A DNA stretch of 64,000 nt from Geothrix campi (lineage in GTDB: Bacteria; Acidobacteriota; Holophagae; Holophagales; Holophagaceae), in contig NZ_JANHMP010000001.1 of the NCBI RefSeq assembly GCF_024609265.1, positions 992,001 through 1,056,000 of the forward strand. The letters run 5' to 3'. A program made the position numbers and the translations under genes. Position 1 is the first letter of the stretch, and the number at the start of each line of letters is the position of its first letter. Positions 1-8,539 of the stretch are shown here, one piece after another. The notes beneath the pieces are model-generated. The model was given only the letters and a program-made list of their open reading frames with translations, ran no database searches and had not been told where the DNA came from.

Positions 1-923
1 GCTTTGGCGCCAAGGCCTTCCAGCAGGCCGCGGGCTTCCTCCGCATCCGTGACGGCGAAGATCCGCTGGATGCCTCCGCCGTACACCCTGAGAGCTATCC
101 CGTGGTGCAGCGCATCTGCCAGCTCACGGGCAAGACCGTCTCGGAGCTCATCGGCAATGACGCGGTGCTGGACGGCCTCGATCCCAAGCTCTTCGTGGAC
201 GAGAAGGCCGGCGTGGAGACCGTGAAGGACATCCTCGCCGAGCTGAAGAAGCCCGGCCGTGACCCCCGCCACCAGTTCGAGGCCGTGCAGTTCCGCGAAG
301 GCGTCAACAAGCCCAGCGACCTGGAAGTCGGCATGGAGCTCCAGGGCATCGTCACGAACGTGACCGACTTCGGCGCCTTCGTGGATGTGGGCGTCCACCA
401 GGACGGTCTGGTGCACCTCTCCGAGATCGCCCACCGCTATGTGAAGAACCCCGCGGACGCCCTCAGCGTGGGCCAGGCCGTGAAGGTGAAGGTGCTGGCC
501 GTGGATCTGGAAGCCAAGCGCATCGCCCTGTCCATCAAGGCCATGCTGGCCGCCCCCGAGGGCGCCGACCGGCCCCAACCCCACCACCGGCGTCATCAGG
601 GCCGTCCAGAGGGAGGTCCCGGCCGGCCGCAGGGAGGCCCCCGCCCACCTCGGCCCCAAACCGGGACGCAGGCAGGATCCCAAGCGGGCGGCCGTCCCCA
701 GGGCCCGCGTCCGCCTCGCCCGGAAGGACCACGTCCGCCGCGCCCCGAAGGTGCTCGCCCCCCGAGGCCCGAAGGCACCCGCCCCCCGCGCGCCCAGGAG
801 GCCCGGCCACCCCGGCCTGAGCGGGACGCCCGCCCCCCCCAGCCCAAGCGTGAGCCCGCGGTTCCGGCTTCGGGAGCCTCGCTGACCGATCTGGTCGCCA
901 AGTTCAGCAAGGGGCACCGCTGA
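1..923 (+). CDS. tex: Transcription accessory protein Tex, C-terminal part (truncated by window start)
   Basis: The frame is open from the first complete codon at position 3 and ends at TGA 921-923. The first residues match the helix-hairpin-helix part of Tex (FGAKAFQQAAGFLRI, then DASAVHPESYPVV). An S1 RNA-binding domain follows at about 325-545 (GIVTNVTDFGAFVDVG, DGLVHLSEIA, RIALSIKAM). Tex is a cytoplasmic nucleic-acid-binding protein linked to transcription and RNA turnover. The last 125 or so residues are an unusual Pro/Arg/Gly-rich tail; family members normally end soon after the S1 domain. The catalytically dead YqgF-like domain would lie upstream of the window. The downstream lipoprotein gene starts on the last base of the stop codon (TGATG), so the two are probably cotranscribed. 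The identification is firm; only the function of the tail is unknown. Confidence 0.93.
   Translation, partial: FGAKAFQQAAGFLRIRDGEDPLDASAVHPESYPVVQRICQLTGKTVSELIGNDAVLDGLDPKLFVDEKAGVETVKDILAELKKPGRDPRHQFEAVQFREGVNKPSDLEVGMELQGIVTNVTDFGAFVDVGVHQDGLVHLSEIAHRYVKNPADALSVGQAVKVKVLAVDLEAKRIALSIKAMLAAPEGADRPQPHHRRHQGRPEGGPGRPQGGPRPPRPQTGTQAGSQAGGRPQGPRPPRPEGPRPPRPEGARPPRPEGTRPPRAQEARPPRPERDARPPQPKREPAVPASGASLTDLVAKFSKGHR
697..837 (+). repeat. Tandem PRPPRPEG-type repeats in the Tex tail
   Basis: About five imperfect copies of an eight-residue unit (PRPPRPEG, with A, T or P at the variable position) are encoded in tandem. The DNA copies differ at third positions, so the repetition appears to be held at protein level. 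A proline- and arginine-rich tail of this kind is likely disordered and RNA-binding; that is inference. Confidence 0.7.
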
Positions 924-1537
924 TGCGCCCAGCCCTGCCAATGGTGGTGCCTGCGCTCCTGGCGCTGTCATTGGCCTGCCAACCCCGCGGGGCCTCGCCC
1001 GTCTACGGCCCCTGGGAAGAGGGCCTCACGCTGGCCTTCGAGGATCCCTCCCAGCCCCAGCCCCAGCGCTCGGCGGACCGGCTGCAGGTGCGCGTAAGCC
1101 GGTCGTCCATGGCACCGGGCGCGCCGCGCCTCGTGCAGTTGGATCTCACCAACCTCCGGGGCCAGATGAGCCTGCTGGTCCGGCACCAGGACGGTGGCAT
1201 CGCCCTCCTGGGCGACGATCGCCGCGTGGTGGCCCAGACGCTGCCGCCGGGCTTCCCCGCCACCACAGCCTGGGAGGATCGCGGCGTCCAGTTCCGCGTG
1301 GTGGGCCGCGCCAAGTGGGAGGGGGCCAAGCTCCTGCCGGCGACCTCCGATCCGGTGGGGGTGTGGGTGGAAGCCCGACCCCTCCAGGGGCCCCGCCGCC
1401 GAACCCTCTACCTGCCCAATCTCGGCGAAGTGGAAGCCCAGGAGGAGCATGGTGATGGCTGGGTCACCGTGAACCGGCTGGTGGCCCGCGGGTTCGTGGA
1501 CCTGCCTCCCGCCCCTCTTCCTGATCGACGTCCCTGA
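923..1537 (+). CDS. Putative lipoprotein of unknown function
   Basis: A 204-residue protein that I do not recognise. It starts with a short hydrophobic signal ending in a lipobox-like LSLAC, with Cys19 as the likely lipidated residue, so it is probably anchored to a membrane facing the periplasm. The remainder is soluble and predicted beta-rich from its alternating pattern, without a motif I can name. The ATG overlaps the tex stop by one base, which suggests translational coupling, and lepB follows after 21 bases. Its place between tex and the signal peptidase gene gives no clear clue to function. Confidence 0.75.
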   Translation: MRPALPMVVPALLALSLACQPRGASPVYGPWEEGLTLAFEDPSQPQPQRSADRLQVRVSRSSMAPGAPRLVQLDLTNLRGQMSLLVRHQDGGIALLGDDRRVVAQTLPPGFPATTAWEDRGVQFRVVGRAKWEGAKLLPATSDPVGVWVEARPLQGPRRRTLYLPNLGEVEAQEEHGDGWVTVNRLVARGFVDLPPAPLPDRRP

Positions 1538-1558
1538 TCGACCATTTCCGGAGCCGAC

Positions 1559-2434
1559 ATGGCCGCTGATACTGCCGACAAGACCCCTGAAGCCGAGATC
1601 GAGCTGCCTCCCGGCGCCGCCAAGGGCGCCGTGCGGGACAACCTGGAAGTGATCTGCTTCGCGATGATCCTGATCCTGTTCTTCAAGACCTTCGTGGGTC
1701 AGCAGTTCAAGATCCCCTCTGCTTCCATGCGCAACACGCTGATGATCGGGGACCACCTGCTGGCCAACAAGTTCATCTTCGCCCAGCCCCAGTGGGCCTG
1801 GGAGGAAACCCTGTTCCCGATGCGGAGCGTGAAGCGCGGCGACATCATCGTGTTCCGCTACCCCATCGACCGCGACCAGGACTACGTGAAGCGCTGCGTG
1901 GCCCTGGCGGGCGACACGGTAGAGATGCGCAACAAGCGCCTCTACGTGAACGGCAAGCAGGTCACCGGCCCCTTCGAACACATGTTCGGCCGGAGCCCCG
2001 AAGGCCCCACGCCCGGGCCCTGGCCCCTGACCCGGAATGCCGGCGAGGCGGAACATCCCGTGGGCCTGTGGCGCCATGCGGATCCGGAAGTGCTGGCCCT
2101 CCACGACCGCAACCAGATGCAGGCCATGAACAGCCTCATCCAGGAGGGGTTCAAGGACAACCTGGGCCCCGTCACCGTACCGCCTGGCCACCTCTTCGCC
2201 ATGGGCGACAACCGCGACAACAGCATGGACAGCCGCTACTGGGGCTTCCTGCCCGCGGATCATCTCCGGGGCCGGCCCTTCATCGTGTGGTGGAGCTTCC
2301 GCGAGGGTGACACGGACAACGACAACGGCCGGGTGCCCGAGGGCCCCACGGACGTGGCCGCCGACTTCATCGACGCCGCCCGCCACTTCTTCACCCGCAC
2401 CCGCTGGGAGCGGACCGGCACCATTCCCGAGTAG
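1559..2434 (+). CDS. lepB: Signal peptidase I
   Basis: Membrane-bound peptidase of 291 residues that removes signal peptides from proteins exported by Sec or Tat. One transmembrane helix lies at about residues 30-46. The catalytic serine is in IPSASM (Ser56) and the general-base lysine is Lys111 in DYVKRCVALAGD. Box E, GDNRDNSMDSRYWG, is intact near the C-terminus. An insert of about 75 residues separates the lysine box from box E, as in many Gram-negative LepB proteins. GGAG lies upstream of the ATG. The gene sits in a plus-strand run with the lipoprotein and the nuclease. Many genes in this window encode proteins with signal peptides that would be its substrates. Confidence 0.96.
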   Translation: MAADTADKTPEAEIELPPGAAKGAVRDNLEVICFAMILILFFKTFVGQQFKIPSASMRNTLMIGDHLLANKFIFAQPQWAWEETLFPMRSVKRGDIIVFRYPIDRDQDYVKRCVALAGDTVEMRNKRLYVNGKQVTGPFEHMFGRSPEGPTPGPWPLTRNAGEAEHPVGLWRHADPEVLALHDRNQMQAMNSLIQEGFKDNLGPVTVPPGHLFAMGDNRDNSMDSRYWGFLPADHLRGRPFIVWWSFREGDTDNDNGRVPEGPTDVAADFIDAARHFFTRTRWERTGTIPE

Positions 2435-2440
2435 CCGGAC

Positions 2441-3271
2441 ATGAAGACTCCTCTCCTCCTGCTGCTCCTCGCGGCCCTGCCCCTCTCCGCCTGGGGCGAC
2501 AAGGGCCACCGCATCACCTGCGCCTTGGCCCTGGAGGGCCTGCCTTCGGGCCCCCGGGCATGGTACGCGGGGCGGGAAGCCGAGGTGGAGGACCACGCCT
2601 CGGATCCCGACCACTGGCGCCAGGATCGCAAGGAAGGACCCCGGCACTTCCTGGACATGGAGCCCTACGGCGGGCCTGACCACCTCCCCCGCACGGTGGA
2701 GCAGGCCCAGGCCCAGCTCGGCGGCGACTTCTACCGCCAGGGCGTGGTGCCCTGGATCATCCAGGACCGGTGGCGGGATCTGGTGGACGCCTTCCGGTCG
2801 GGCGATGCCGCCCGGGTGGCCGCGGCCACCTCGATTCTCAGCCATTACGTGGCGGACGCCCATGTGCCGCTGCACACCACCGAGAATCACGATGGCCAGG
2901 CCACGAACCAGCGCGGCGTCCACAGCCGCTGGGAATCGGGTCTGGTGGAACGGTACGTCCAACGGGAAGCGTTGAAAGCCCTTCCGGCGGAGGCTGATCC
3001 CCACATCATGGAAAGCCCCTGGGACTGGCTCCGCGCCGCCCACGCCCTGGTGCCACAGCTGCTGGAGGACGACCGGGCCGCCGACCGCACCACGCCCATG
3101 GGCAGCCAGGGCAAGCAGCGCACGCCGGCCTACTGGATGATCTTCTGGGCGAAGCAGGGCCCGGTGGTGAAAGGCCAGCTGCAGCTGGCCGGGCGACACC
3201 TCGGGGATGCCATCCTCACCGCCTGGATGGCGGCGGGAAGGCCGTCGGTCCCGGCGAAGCCGGCGCACTGA
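2441..3271 (+). CDS. Secreted S1/P1-type nuclease
   Basis: A 276-residue exported protein. The signal peptide (residues 1-17) would be cut just before Trp18, giving the mature start WGDKGH; in the S1/P1 family the N-terminal tryptophan and the following histidine (His23 here) bind zinc. Other likely zinc ligands are His135, Asp139, His145 and Asp151 in SHYVADAHVPLH and ENHDGQ. These enzymes cut single-stranded DNA or RNA with a three-zinc centre and are related to phospholipase C. The likely role is extracellular or periplasmic nucleic-acid scavenging. It starts six bases after lepB and is probably cotranscribed. The family assignment is strong; the substrate is inferred. Confidence 0.88.
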   Translation: MKTPLLLLLLAALPLSAWGDKGHRITCALALEGLPSGPRAWYAGREAEVEDHASDPDHWRQDRKEGPRHFLDMEPYGGPDHLPRTVEQAQAQLGGDFYRQGVVPWIIQDRWRDLVDAFRSGDAARVAAATSILSHYVADAHVPLHTTENHDGQATNQRGVHSRWESGLVERYVQREALKALPAEADPHIMESPWDWLRAAHALVPQLLEDDRAADRTTPMGSQGKQRTPAYWMIFWAKQGPVVKGQLQLAGRHLGDAILTAWMAAGRPSVPAKPAH

Positions 3272-3320
3272 CCTCGCCACGAACGCGGCGGTGCTTTCAG
3301 CGGGAACGGGCTTCCAGAAC

Positions 3321-3785
3321 CTACTTCCCGCCCTCCCAGCGCTTCCGGTTCAGCCAGACCTGCTCGTCTTTGCCCTGGGGATCCCTGCCCCGCCAGTGTA
3401 GCTTCAAGGGGCCTGCGGCGTCCTTCTTCAGCACGGACACACCCGGGCCCTCACCCAGCTGGAGCAGGCGCAGCAGAGCCTCGACACTGGCCACCTGGGG
3501 AAGAAAGGGCAACGGCAACTCCGCCAGGGTGGCGGCCCGCTGATCCAGCTTCTGCCGGGGCACCTGGAGCCGATAGCCCGAGGCCCGGTCGCCCTCCAGC
3601 AGCAGCAGGCGCTCTCCCAGCCCGTGCAGCTCCGCAACCAGGCGCCCGGAACCGGGCTCCATCAGCAGGTTCAAGGTCCCTGTCCCCTCACCACTGGCGC
3701 CCGAGTAGCCCCAGCCGTACTGGGCCCGCACGGGGGGGACCGGGGCGGGCGCGGTCTCGGCCGGGGGTGCCTGAAGGGGCATCAT
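3321..3785 (-). CDS. Conserved-looking hypothetical protein, last gene of the peptidase-aroB operon
   Basis: A 154-residue protein that I do not recognise. It has no clear signal peptide or membrane segment. A proline-rich start (about residues 5-20) is followed by a predicted beta-rich body. Its start overlaps the stop of the preceding TPR gene (ATGA), and either of two adjacent ATG codons could be used. The overlap argues for translation coupled to the TPR protein and thus a shared pathway, perhaps in the envelope. It is the last gene of a minus-strand set that meets the plus-strand nuclease gene tail to tail. Confidence 0.7.
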   Translation of the reverse strand: MMPLQAPPAETAPAPVPPVRAQYGWGYSGASGEGTGTLNLLMEPGSGRLVAELHGLGERLLLLEGDRASGYRLQVPRQKLDQRAATLAELPLPFLPQVASVEALLRLLQLGEGPGVSVLKKDAAGPLKLHWRGRDPQGKDEQVWLNRKRWEGGK

Positions 3786-5644
3786 GGCTGATCCTCATCG
3801 TCATCCGGGGTGGCGTCCTGCGCGGGTGCCTGGGCGTCCTCAACCTTCTGGGCCCGTTCCCGGGCCAGGCGGACCCGGAGTTCCCCCAGCCGTTTCTCCA
3901 GGGCCGGGCGGTCTGGAAAGACGAAGGCCAGGGCCCGTTCCCACTGTTCGGCCGCCTCGGCCAGCTTGCCCTGCTTCACCAATACTTCGCCCAGATGCTT
4001 GCGAACCTCCGGGCTGAAGGGGCTCAGCTCCGCGGCCCGGCGGAGAGTGACCTCGGCCTCGGCGATCCTGCCCAGCTTGAACTGGGCCCAGCCCAGGCTA
4101 TCCACCACGTTGCCATTGTCGGGTGTGGCCTTGGCGCTGGCCTCGATGAGGGCCGCGGCTTCCTCCAGATTCCGCTCCTGTTCCAGCAGCAGGTACCCCA
4201 GGTTGTTCTGCACCATGGGGTTGTCCGGGTTCGCCTTCTGGGCCTCGCGGAGCACCCGCAGGGAATCATCGGTGCGTCCCATCTGCTCATAGGCGCTGCT
4301 TTGCATGATCAGGATGTCCACGTTCTTGATGGGCCCCAGCGTGCGGGCCTTTTCGAGCGCCACCAGGCACTTGTCCCAGCGCTGGAATTCGGACCAGATG
4401 GCCGCCATGCCCTCCAGATGGAGTTGCTCCAGGGCCGCCCGACTCTCCTTCCGCGAGAAGAAGCGATACTCCAGGTACTCGGGGGGAAGCGCCGCGGCCT
4501 GCTGGAAAAAAGGCACCTTCGGGAAGTGTGCGATGCCGTCCTTCAGCGCCGCCAGGGCGCTCTTCCAGTCGTTTCGGCTGATGAGGGCCTGGCAGGTGAA
4601 CACCTGCAACTCGCCGGCGACCTGGGGGCGGCCCGGATGCTCCTTGAGGTAGGCCAACAGGGCACCGCCCTTGCCTTCCAGCAACAGCGTCTCCGCGTAC
4701 AGGGCCTGGGAACCGTCGGCAATACCGGTCTCCTCGATCTTTCCCGCGAGAAGCGCCGCCAACCTGGTTTCAGCTTCCTTAAACCGGCCCAGGTTCATGA
4801 GGGCACGAGCTGTGTTGAAGGTGGTCCGGGGAGTCGTCTTGAGGGCTTCCGCCTTCCCCAGGCTGTCCAGGGCCTCTTCGAATCGCGAGGTCTGGAGGCG
4901 CACCAGGGCCACGTTTTCCCAAAGCCCCGGCTCCTGCGGCAGGTGCTGGGCCAGCAGCAGGAAACTCTCCTCGGCGTGGGCCAGATAGCCGGCCTGGATC
5001 TGATCCCGGGCCAGTTCCTCCAGCAACCGGAGGTGGCGTTCCTCCGGGTTCCGGGCGTTGAGGGCCAGCACCGACTCCCGCCTGCCCTCATAGTTCTGGA
5101 GGGCCCGGGCGTGGATGGCCGCCCGTTCCCAGGCCGACTGGAAACTGGGGCGGAGGCGGCCCAGGTGCAACCAGGCCTGGAGCGCCCCTTCGCCATCCTT
5201 CATCCGTTCGGAAACCTCCCCCAGCCGCGCCCACAGTTCGGGATCCTGGGGCAGCAGGGCCGTGGCTGCGCGCAGTTCCCGGGCCGCCTCCGGGGCCAGG
5301 GCTTCATCCTTCTGGAAAAGTTGGTAGAGGAGCAGGCCGAGATGGGCCCGGGCCTCAGCGTTCCTGGGCGCGAGCGCCACGGCTCGGCGGGCGGGCGCCA
5401 CGGCACCCGGGGCATCCTCGGATTCCTGGAGGGCCTCTGAGAGCCGCAGCTGGACTTCGGCGCTCTCGGGCACCAGGACGGCCACCCGCCGGTAGATGGC
5501 CGCGGCCGCCACGGGGTCCGAGCCGCCCCCGCGCAGTTGCAGGGCGCGGGCCTGGAGCATCATCGCCCTCGCATCCTCCGGAGGGGCGGAGGCCAGACTC
5601 GTGGCCAGGAGGACGGCGAGGAAAGGAAGCCGGAAATCAGGCAC
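3782..5644 (-). CDS. Exported TPR-repeat protein
   Basis: A 620-residue protein made almost entirely of tetratricopeptide repeats, for example repeated A-LGLLLYQLF, LRLSEALQES and NNLGYLLLEQ type helices. I chose a GTG start at 5644 although the frame is open further upstream. This start gives a clean signal peptide (PDFRLPFLAVLLATSLAS), has GAGAGG at good spacing and overlaps the aroB stop by only eight bases. TPR arrays bind proteins or assemble complexes; here the scaffold would act in the periplasm. The last residues are acidic. It is cotranscribed with aroB and the M28 peptidase. No enzyme domain is visible and the partner is unknown. Confidence 0.85.
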   Translation of the reverse strand: MPDFRLPFLAVLLATSLASAPPEDARAMMLQARALQLRGGGSDPVAAAAIYRRVAVLVPESAEVQLRLSEALQESEDAPGAVAPARRAVALAPRNAEARAHLGLLLYQLFQKDEALAPEAARELRAATALLPQDPELWARLGEVSERMKDGEGALQAWLHLGRLRPSFQSAWERAAIHARALQNYEGRRESVLALNARNPEERHLRLLEELARDQIQAGYLAHAEESFLLLAQHLPQEPGLWENVALVRLQTSRFEEALDSLGKAEALKTTPRTTFNTARALMNLGRFKEAETRLAALLAGKIEETGIADGSQALYAETLLLEGKGGALLAYLKEHPGRPQVAGELQVFTCQALISRNDWKSALAALKDGIAHFPKVPFFQQAAALPPEYLEYRFFSRKESRAALEQLHLEGMAAIWSEFQRWDKCLVALEKARTLGPIKNVDILIMQSSAYEQMGRTDDSLRVLREAQKANPDNPMVQNNLGYLLLEQERNLEEAAALIEASAKATPDNGNVVDSLGWAQFKLGRIAEAEVTLRRAAELSPFSPEVRKHLGEVLVKQGKLAEAAEQWERALAFVFPDRPALEKRLGELRVRLARERAQKVEDAQAPAQDATPDDDEDQP

Positions 5645-6701
5645 GGGAAGCCTCTCGGTCGAGCAGATCAATGAGACGGGCATGGGGGGATTCCCAGACC
5701 TGGGGCGCCAGTGTGCGCTGAATCGCCGGTTCCCCGGAGCGCGGAAGGATGCAGTCGATCTCGGTGGCCGGCTCGTCGCCGGCGGGCCCCGGAACATGCT
5801 TGGCCTTCTTGTCCCGGAGCAGCAGAGGCAGGCAGGCCGGCCAGGGGGCGACCAGGGACGCCAGGGGTGCGAGCCGACGGGCCAGCGATTCGAGGAAGGC
5901 GGGCGGGAAGGGCTTCAGACCGAGATCTTCGGCCAGCAGGCAGGAGCACAACAGCCCCAGCCCCACCGCCTCGCCATGGAGCAGGCCGTAGCCCGAGGCC
6001 GCCTCGAGGGCGTGGCCCAACGTGTGACCCAGGTTCAACAGCCGCCGCTCGCCCGCCTCGCGGGGATCCCGGTGCACCACGCCGGCCTTGTAGGCCAGGG
6101 TCCGCTCCACCCAGGGGATCTTCACCGGACCACCCTGCAGCATCTCCACAGCCCAGGTCGTTTCGCCCTGGATGAGGGCCGTCTTGACCAGTTCCCAGCG
6201 ACCGTTCTCCAGGTGCCGGGGGGGCAAGCTCTCCAGGAACGAAGTGCAGGCCACCAGGCGGCGAGGCGAATGGAAGGCCCCCACCAGGTTCTTCCCGGCG
6301 GCGAGGTCCACGCCGGTCTTGCCGCCCAGGGCCGCGTCCGCCATGGCCAACAGGGAGGTGGGCCAGACCTGCCAGGCCACCCCCCGCAGGTAGAGCGCCG
6401 AGGCCAGGCCGGCCATGTCGGACAGGACGCCGCCGCCCAGGGCCACCACGGTGGCCTCCCGGTGCAGGGGCACCCGGGCCCAGTGCTCCAGCCAGGGGAG
6501 GAGGGTCCGGAGCTTCTTCTCGTCTTCCGACACCGACACCCAGAGGGCGTGGCTGGGTTCCGGCAGCCCGGCGCCAAGCCAGGCTTCCCGCAGGCGCAGG
6601 TCGCCCACAAGGGTCCATGGACCCTCGGGCAGAAGGGCGGGATCCGGAGTCTCCTGGAGGAAGACTTCCGTGGCGAATCCGGTGGGTGTGGCGAGCCTCA
6701 T
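5637..6701 (-). CDS. aroB: 3-dehydroquinate synthase
   Basis: Second enzyme of the shikimate pathway, converting DAHP to 3-dehydroquinate with NAD and a metal ion in the cytoplasm. Family motifs are clear: VVALGGGVLSDMAG (NAD binding), GGKTGVDL, KNLVGAFHSP, and the metal ligands in LNLGHTLGHALE and LHGEAVGLG. The start at 6701 overlaps the M28 peptidase stop as ATGA; an upstream in-frame ATG would add residues with no family match. Length is 354 residues, as usual. aroK, normally next to aroB, lies about 4 kb away on the other strand, fused to thiE. Confidence 0.95.
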   Translation of the reverse strand: MRLATPTGFATEVFLQETPDPALLPEGPWTLVGDLRLREAWLGAGLPEPSHALWVSVSEDEKKLRTLLPWLEHWARVPLHREATVVALGGGVLSDMAGLASALYLRGVAWQVWPTSLLAMADAALGGKTGVDLAAGKNLVGAFHSPRRLVACTSFLESLPPRHLENGRWELVKTALIQGETTWAVEMLQGGPVKIPWVERTLAYKAGVVHRDPREAGERRLLNLGHTLGHALEAASGYGLLHGEAVGLGLLCSCLLAEDLGLKPFPPAFLESLARRLAPLASLVAPWPACLPLLLRDKKAKHVPGPAGDEPATEIDCILPRSGEPAIQRTLAPQVWESPHARLIDLLDREASRA

Positions 6702-8449
6702 GAGCGGCCTTTCAACGTAGCCTCGGCCTGCATGATCTGGTCTCCCCGGAGCCATTGGATCACGGCCTTGTCACCGGGCTTGTGGGCACCGAGGGCGTCC
6801 ATGAAATCGTAGATGTTCTTCACAGTCCGGCCACCAAATCCGATGATGATGTCGCCGGCCTGGAGCCCGATGGCCTCGGCCGTAGACCCGCGGGACACGC
6901 CGTTGATGCGGAAGCCCTTCGGGTTGTCCGCGTAGTCGGGAAGGGTGCCGAAGGCCACTCGCATGGGGCCGCCGTCACCCCGCATGACCACTTTGGCCGT
7001 CTCTGGATCGAAGGCGGGCAGCGTATCCGCGTTGGCCAGGTCAAGCGCCACCGTCCGGCCGTAGCTGGCGAGCTTCGCCATCCCGGCGTAGTTGATGCGG
7101 TCCGCGGTATCCGTGGGCCGGTGGTACTCGCCGTGGATCCCCGTGAAGAAGAAGAATGTGGGGATCTTCGCCTGGGAGAAGCTCATGTGGTCTGAACCGC
7201 CCACGGCCGCGCCCACATCCACACTGATGGCGAACCCTTCCGGCGCGAGCTTCTTCGCGGCCTCCAGCGCGGCTTTCGGAGCGCCCAGGCCGCCCATCAG
7301 CAGCTTCGGGGCGGCGGGATCCAGCCGGCCCACCATGTCGAAGTTGAGCATGAACTTCACGGACTCCAGGGGGTGCGTGGGGTGCTGGATCCAATAGCTG
7401 GAGCCCAGCAGGCCCTCCTCCTCACCGCCGAAATGCATCAGCAGGATGGAGCGCCGGGGTCGGGCCCGCTTCAGCTCCCGGCCCAACTCCACCACCATGG
7501 CCGTGCCCGAGGCGTTGTCATCGGCGCCGGGATGCACCTGCCCCCGCGCCTCCGCGCCGCCCAGGCTGTGGCGCTCGCCCAGGCCCAGGTGGTCCAGGTG
7601 AGCCCCCAGGACGATGTATTCCTTTCGGAGCTTCGGATCGCGACCGGGGATCACGGCTACCACGTTGGGCACCTGGGCCTCTTCGCGGCGGAGCCTCAGC
7701 TTGAGCGTGAGCGTGGTCCAGGGGGCGTAGATGAAGTCCTGGCTGGCGGGTTTCCCCGTGTCCCGGATGGCCTTGAGCCGGGCCCGCAGGTCGCCGCAGG
7801 CATCCCCGAGGGCATCCGCCGAGAGGCTGAGCACGGGAATGTCCAGCTTCACGGGCCCCTCCTCCCGCTGCAGGGGGCGGACGGGGCCGTCCTCCAGCAC
7901 GAGCACCGCGGCGGCCTTCCCGGTTTCCAGGCGCTTGACGCGGGCCAGCAGGCTTCGCTCGCCCCGGGGCAGGTGGGCAAAGACATCGATGTCCGGCAGC
8001 GTGCGGGCGATGACCACCACGTGATCCTTCACATCCAGGCCCGCGAGATCATCGTAGCCGCCGGGGATCCGCACGCCATGGCCGGCGAAGGCGAGGGGCT
8101 TCATGCGGAAATCCGCATCTCCGCTGTAGCCGAAAGCCTCGATGTCGCGGCCCCAGATGAGCGGACGCGACGCTTCACCATGGGTCAGGAGGGCGCCCTG
8201 CTCTTCCCGCATGACCTTCGCGATGAAGGGGAAGTGCTGGATCTGCGCCTTCAGGCCAAGGGACTTCCATTCCCGGAGGAGACGTCCGGCGGCCTGCTCC
8301 AGCTCCGGGTACCCATTACCCCGGCCCTTGAGGGCGGGGGAAGCCAGGAAGGCCACGTCCCGACGCAGCCGGGCCTCGACCGCGGATCCGGACGGTGGCA
8401 CTTGCGCCACGAGGGCGGCGGCGAGGAAGGCGGAAATCCAGGGGCCCAT
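6698..8449 (-). CDS. M28 family metallopeptidase with PDZ domain, exported
   Basis: A 583-residue zinc aminopeptidase-like protein with a signal peptide at residues 1-22. The catalytic M28 core shows GAHLDHLG, PGADDNASG, FGGEEEGLLGS, NFDMVGR and YHRPTDT, which supply the two-zinc ligands and the glutamate base. Between the signal and the core is an inserted region (about 100-260) that resembles a PA domain. The C-terminal 90 residues form a PDZ domain (FRINGVSRGSTAEAIGLQAGD). The likely role is peptide degradation in the periplasm or outside the cell. It is the first gene of a four-gene overlapping set with aroB, the TPR gene and a small unknown. It is transcribed away from the MsbA-like gene across a 90-base gap. 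Confidence 0.92.
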   Translation of the reverse strand: MGPWISAFLAAALVAQVPPSGSAVEARLRRDVAFLASPALKGRGNGYPELEQAAGRLLREWKSLGLKAQIQHFPFIAKVMREEQGALLTHGEASRPLIWGRDIEAFGYSGDADFRMKPLAFAGHGVRIPGGYDDLAGLDVKDHVVVIARTLPDIDVFAHLPRGERSLLARVKRLETGKAAAVLVLEDGPVRPLQREEGPVKLDIPVLSLSADALGDACGDLRARLKAIRDTGKPASQDFIYAPWTTLTLKLRLRREEAQVPNVVAVIPGRDPKLRKEYIVLGAHLDHLGLGERHSLGGAEARGQVHPGADDNASGTAMVVELGRELKRARPRRSILLMHFGGEEEGLLGSSYWIQHPTHPLESVKFMLNFDMVGRLDPAAPKLLMGGLGAPKAALEAAKKLAPEGFAISVDVGAAVGGSDHMSFSQAKIPTFFFFTGIHGEYHRPTDTADRINYAGMAKLASYGRTVALDLANADTLPAFDPETAKVVMRGDGGPMRVAFGTLPDYADNPKGFRINGVSRGSTAEAIGLQAGDIIIGFGGRTVKNIYDFMDALGAHKPGDKAVIQWLRGDQIMQAEATLKGRS

Positions 8450-8539
8450 GTCGTCTCCGGAGATCTTCTACTTTACAGGCGGGAGGGGGATCCGTCCTGG
8501 TTCGAGCCGTAATCGGGGCGCCTGTGGGAGAATGACCCC

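Noticed and set aside
968-3280. 770-residue open frame on the minus strand
   Set aside because: It is a shadow of the lipoprotein, lepB and nuclease genes. These have clear motifs, and the reverse frame has none.
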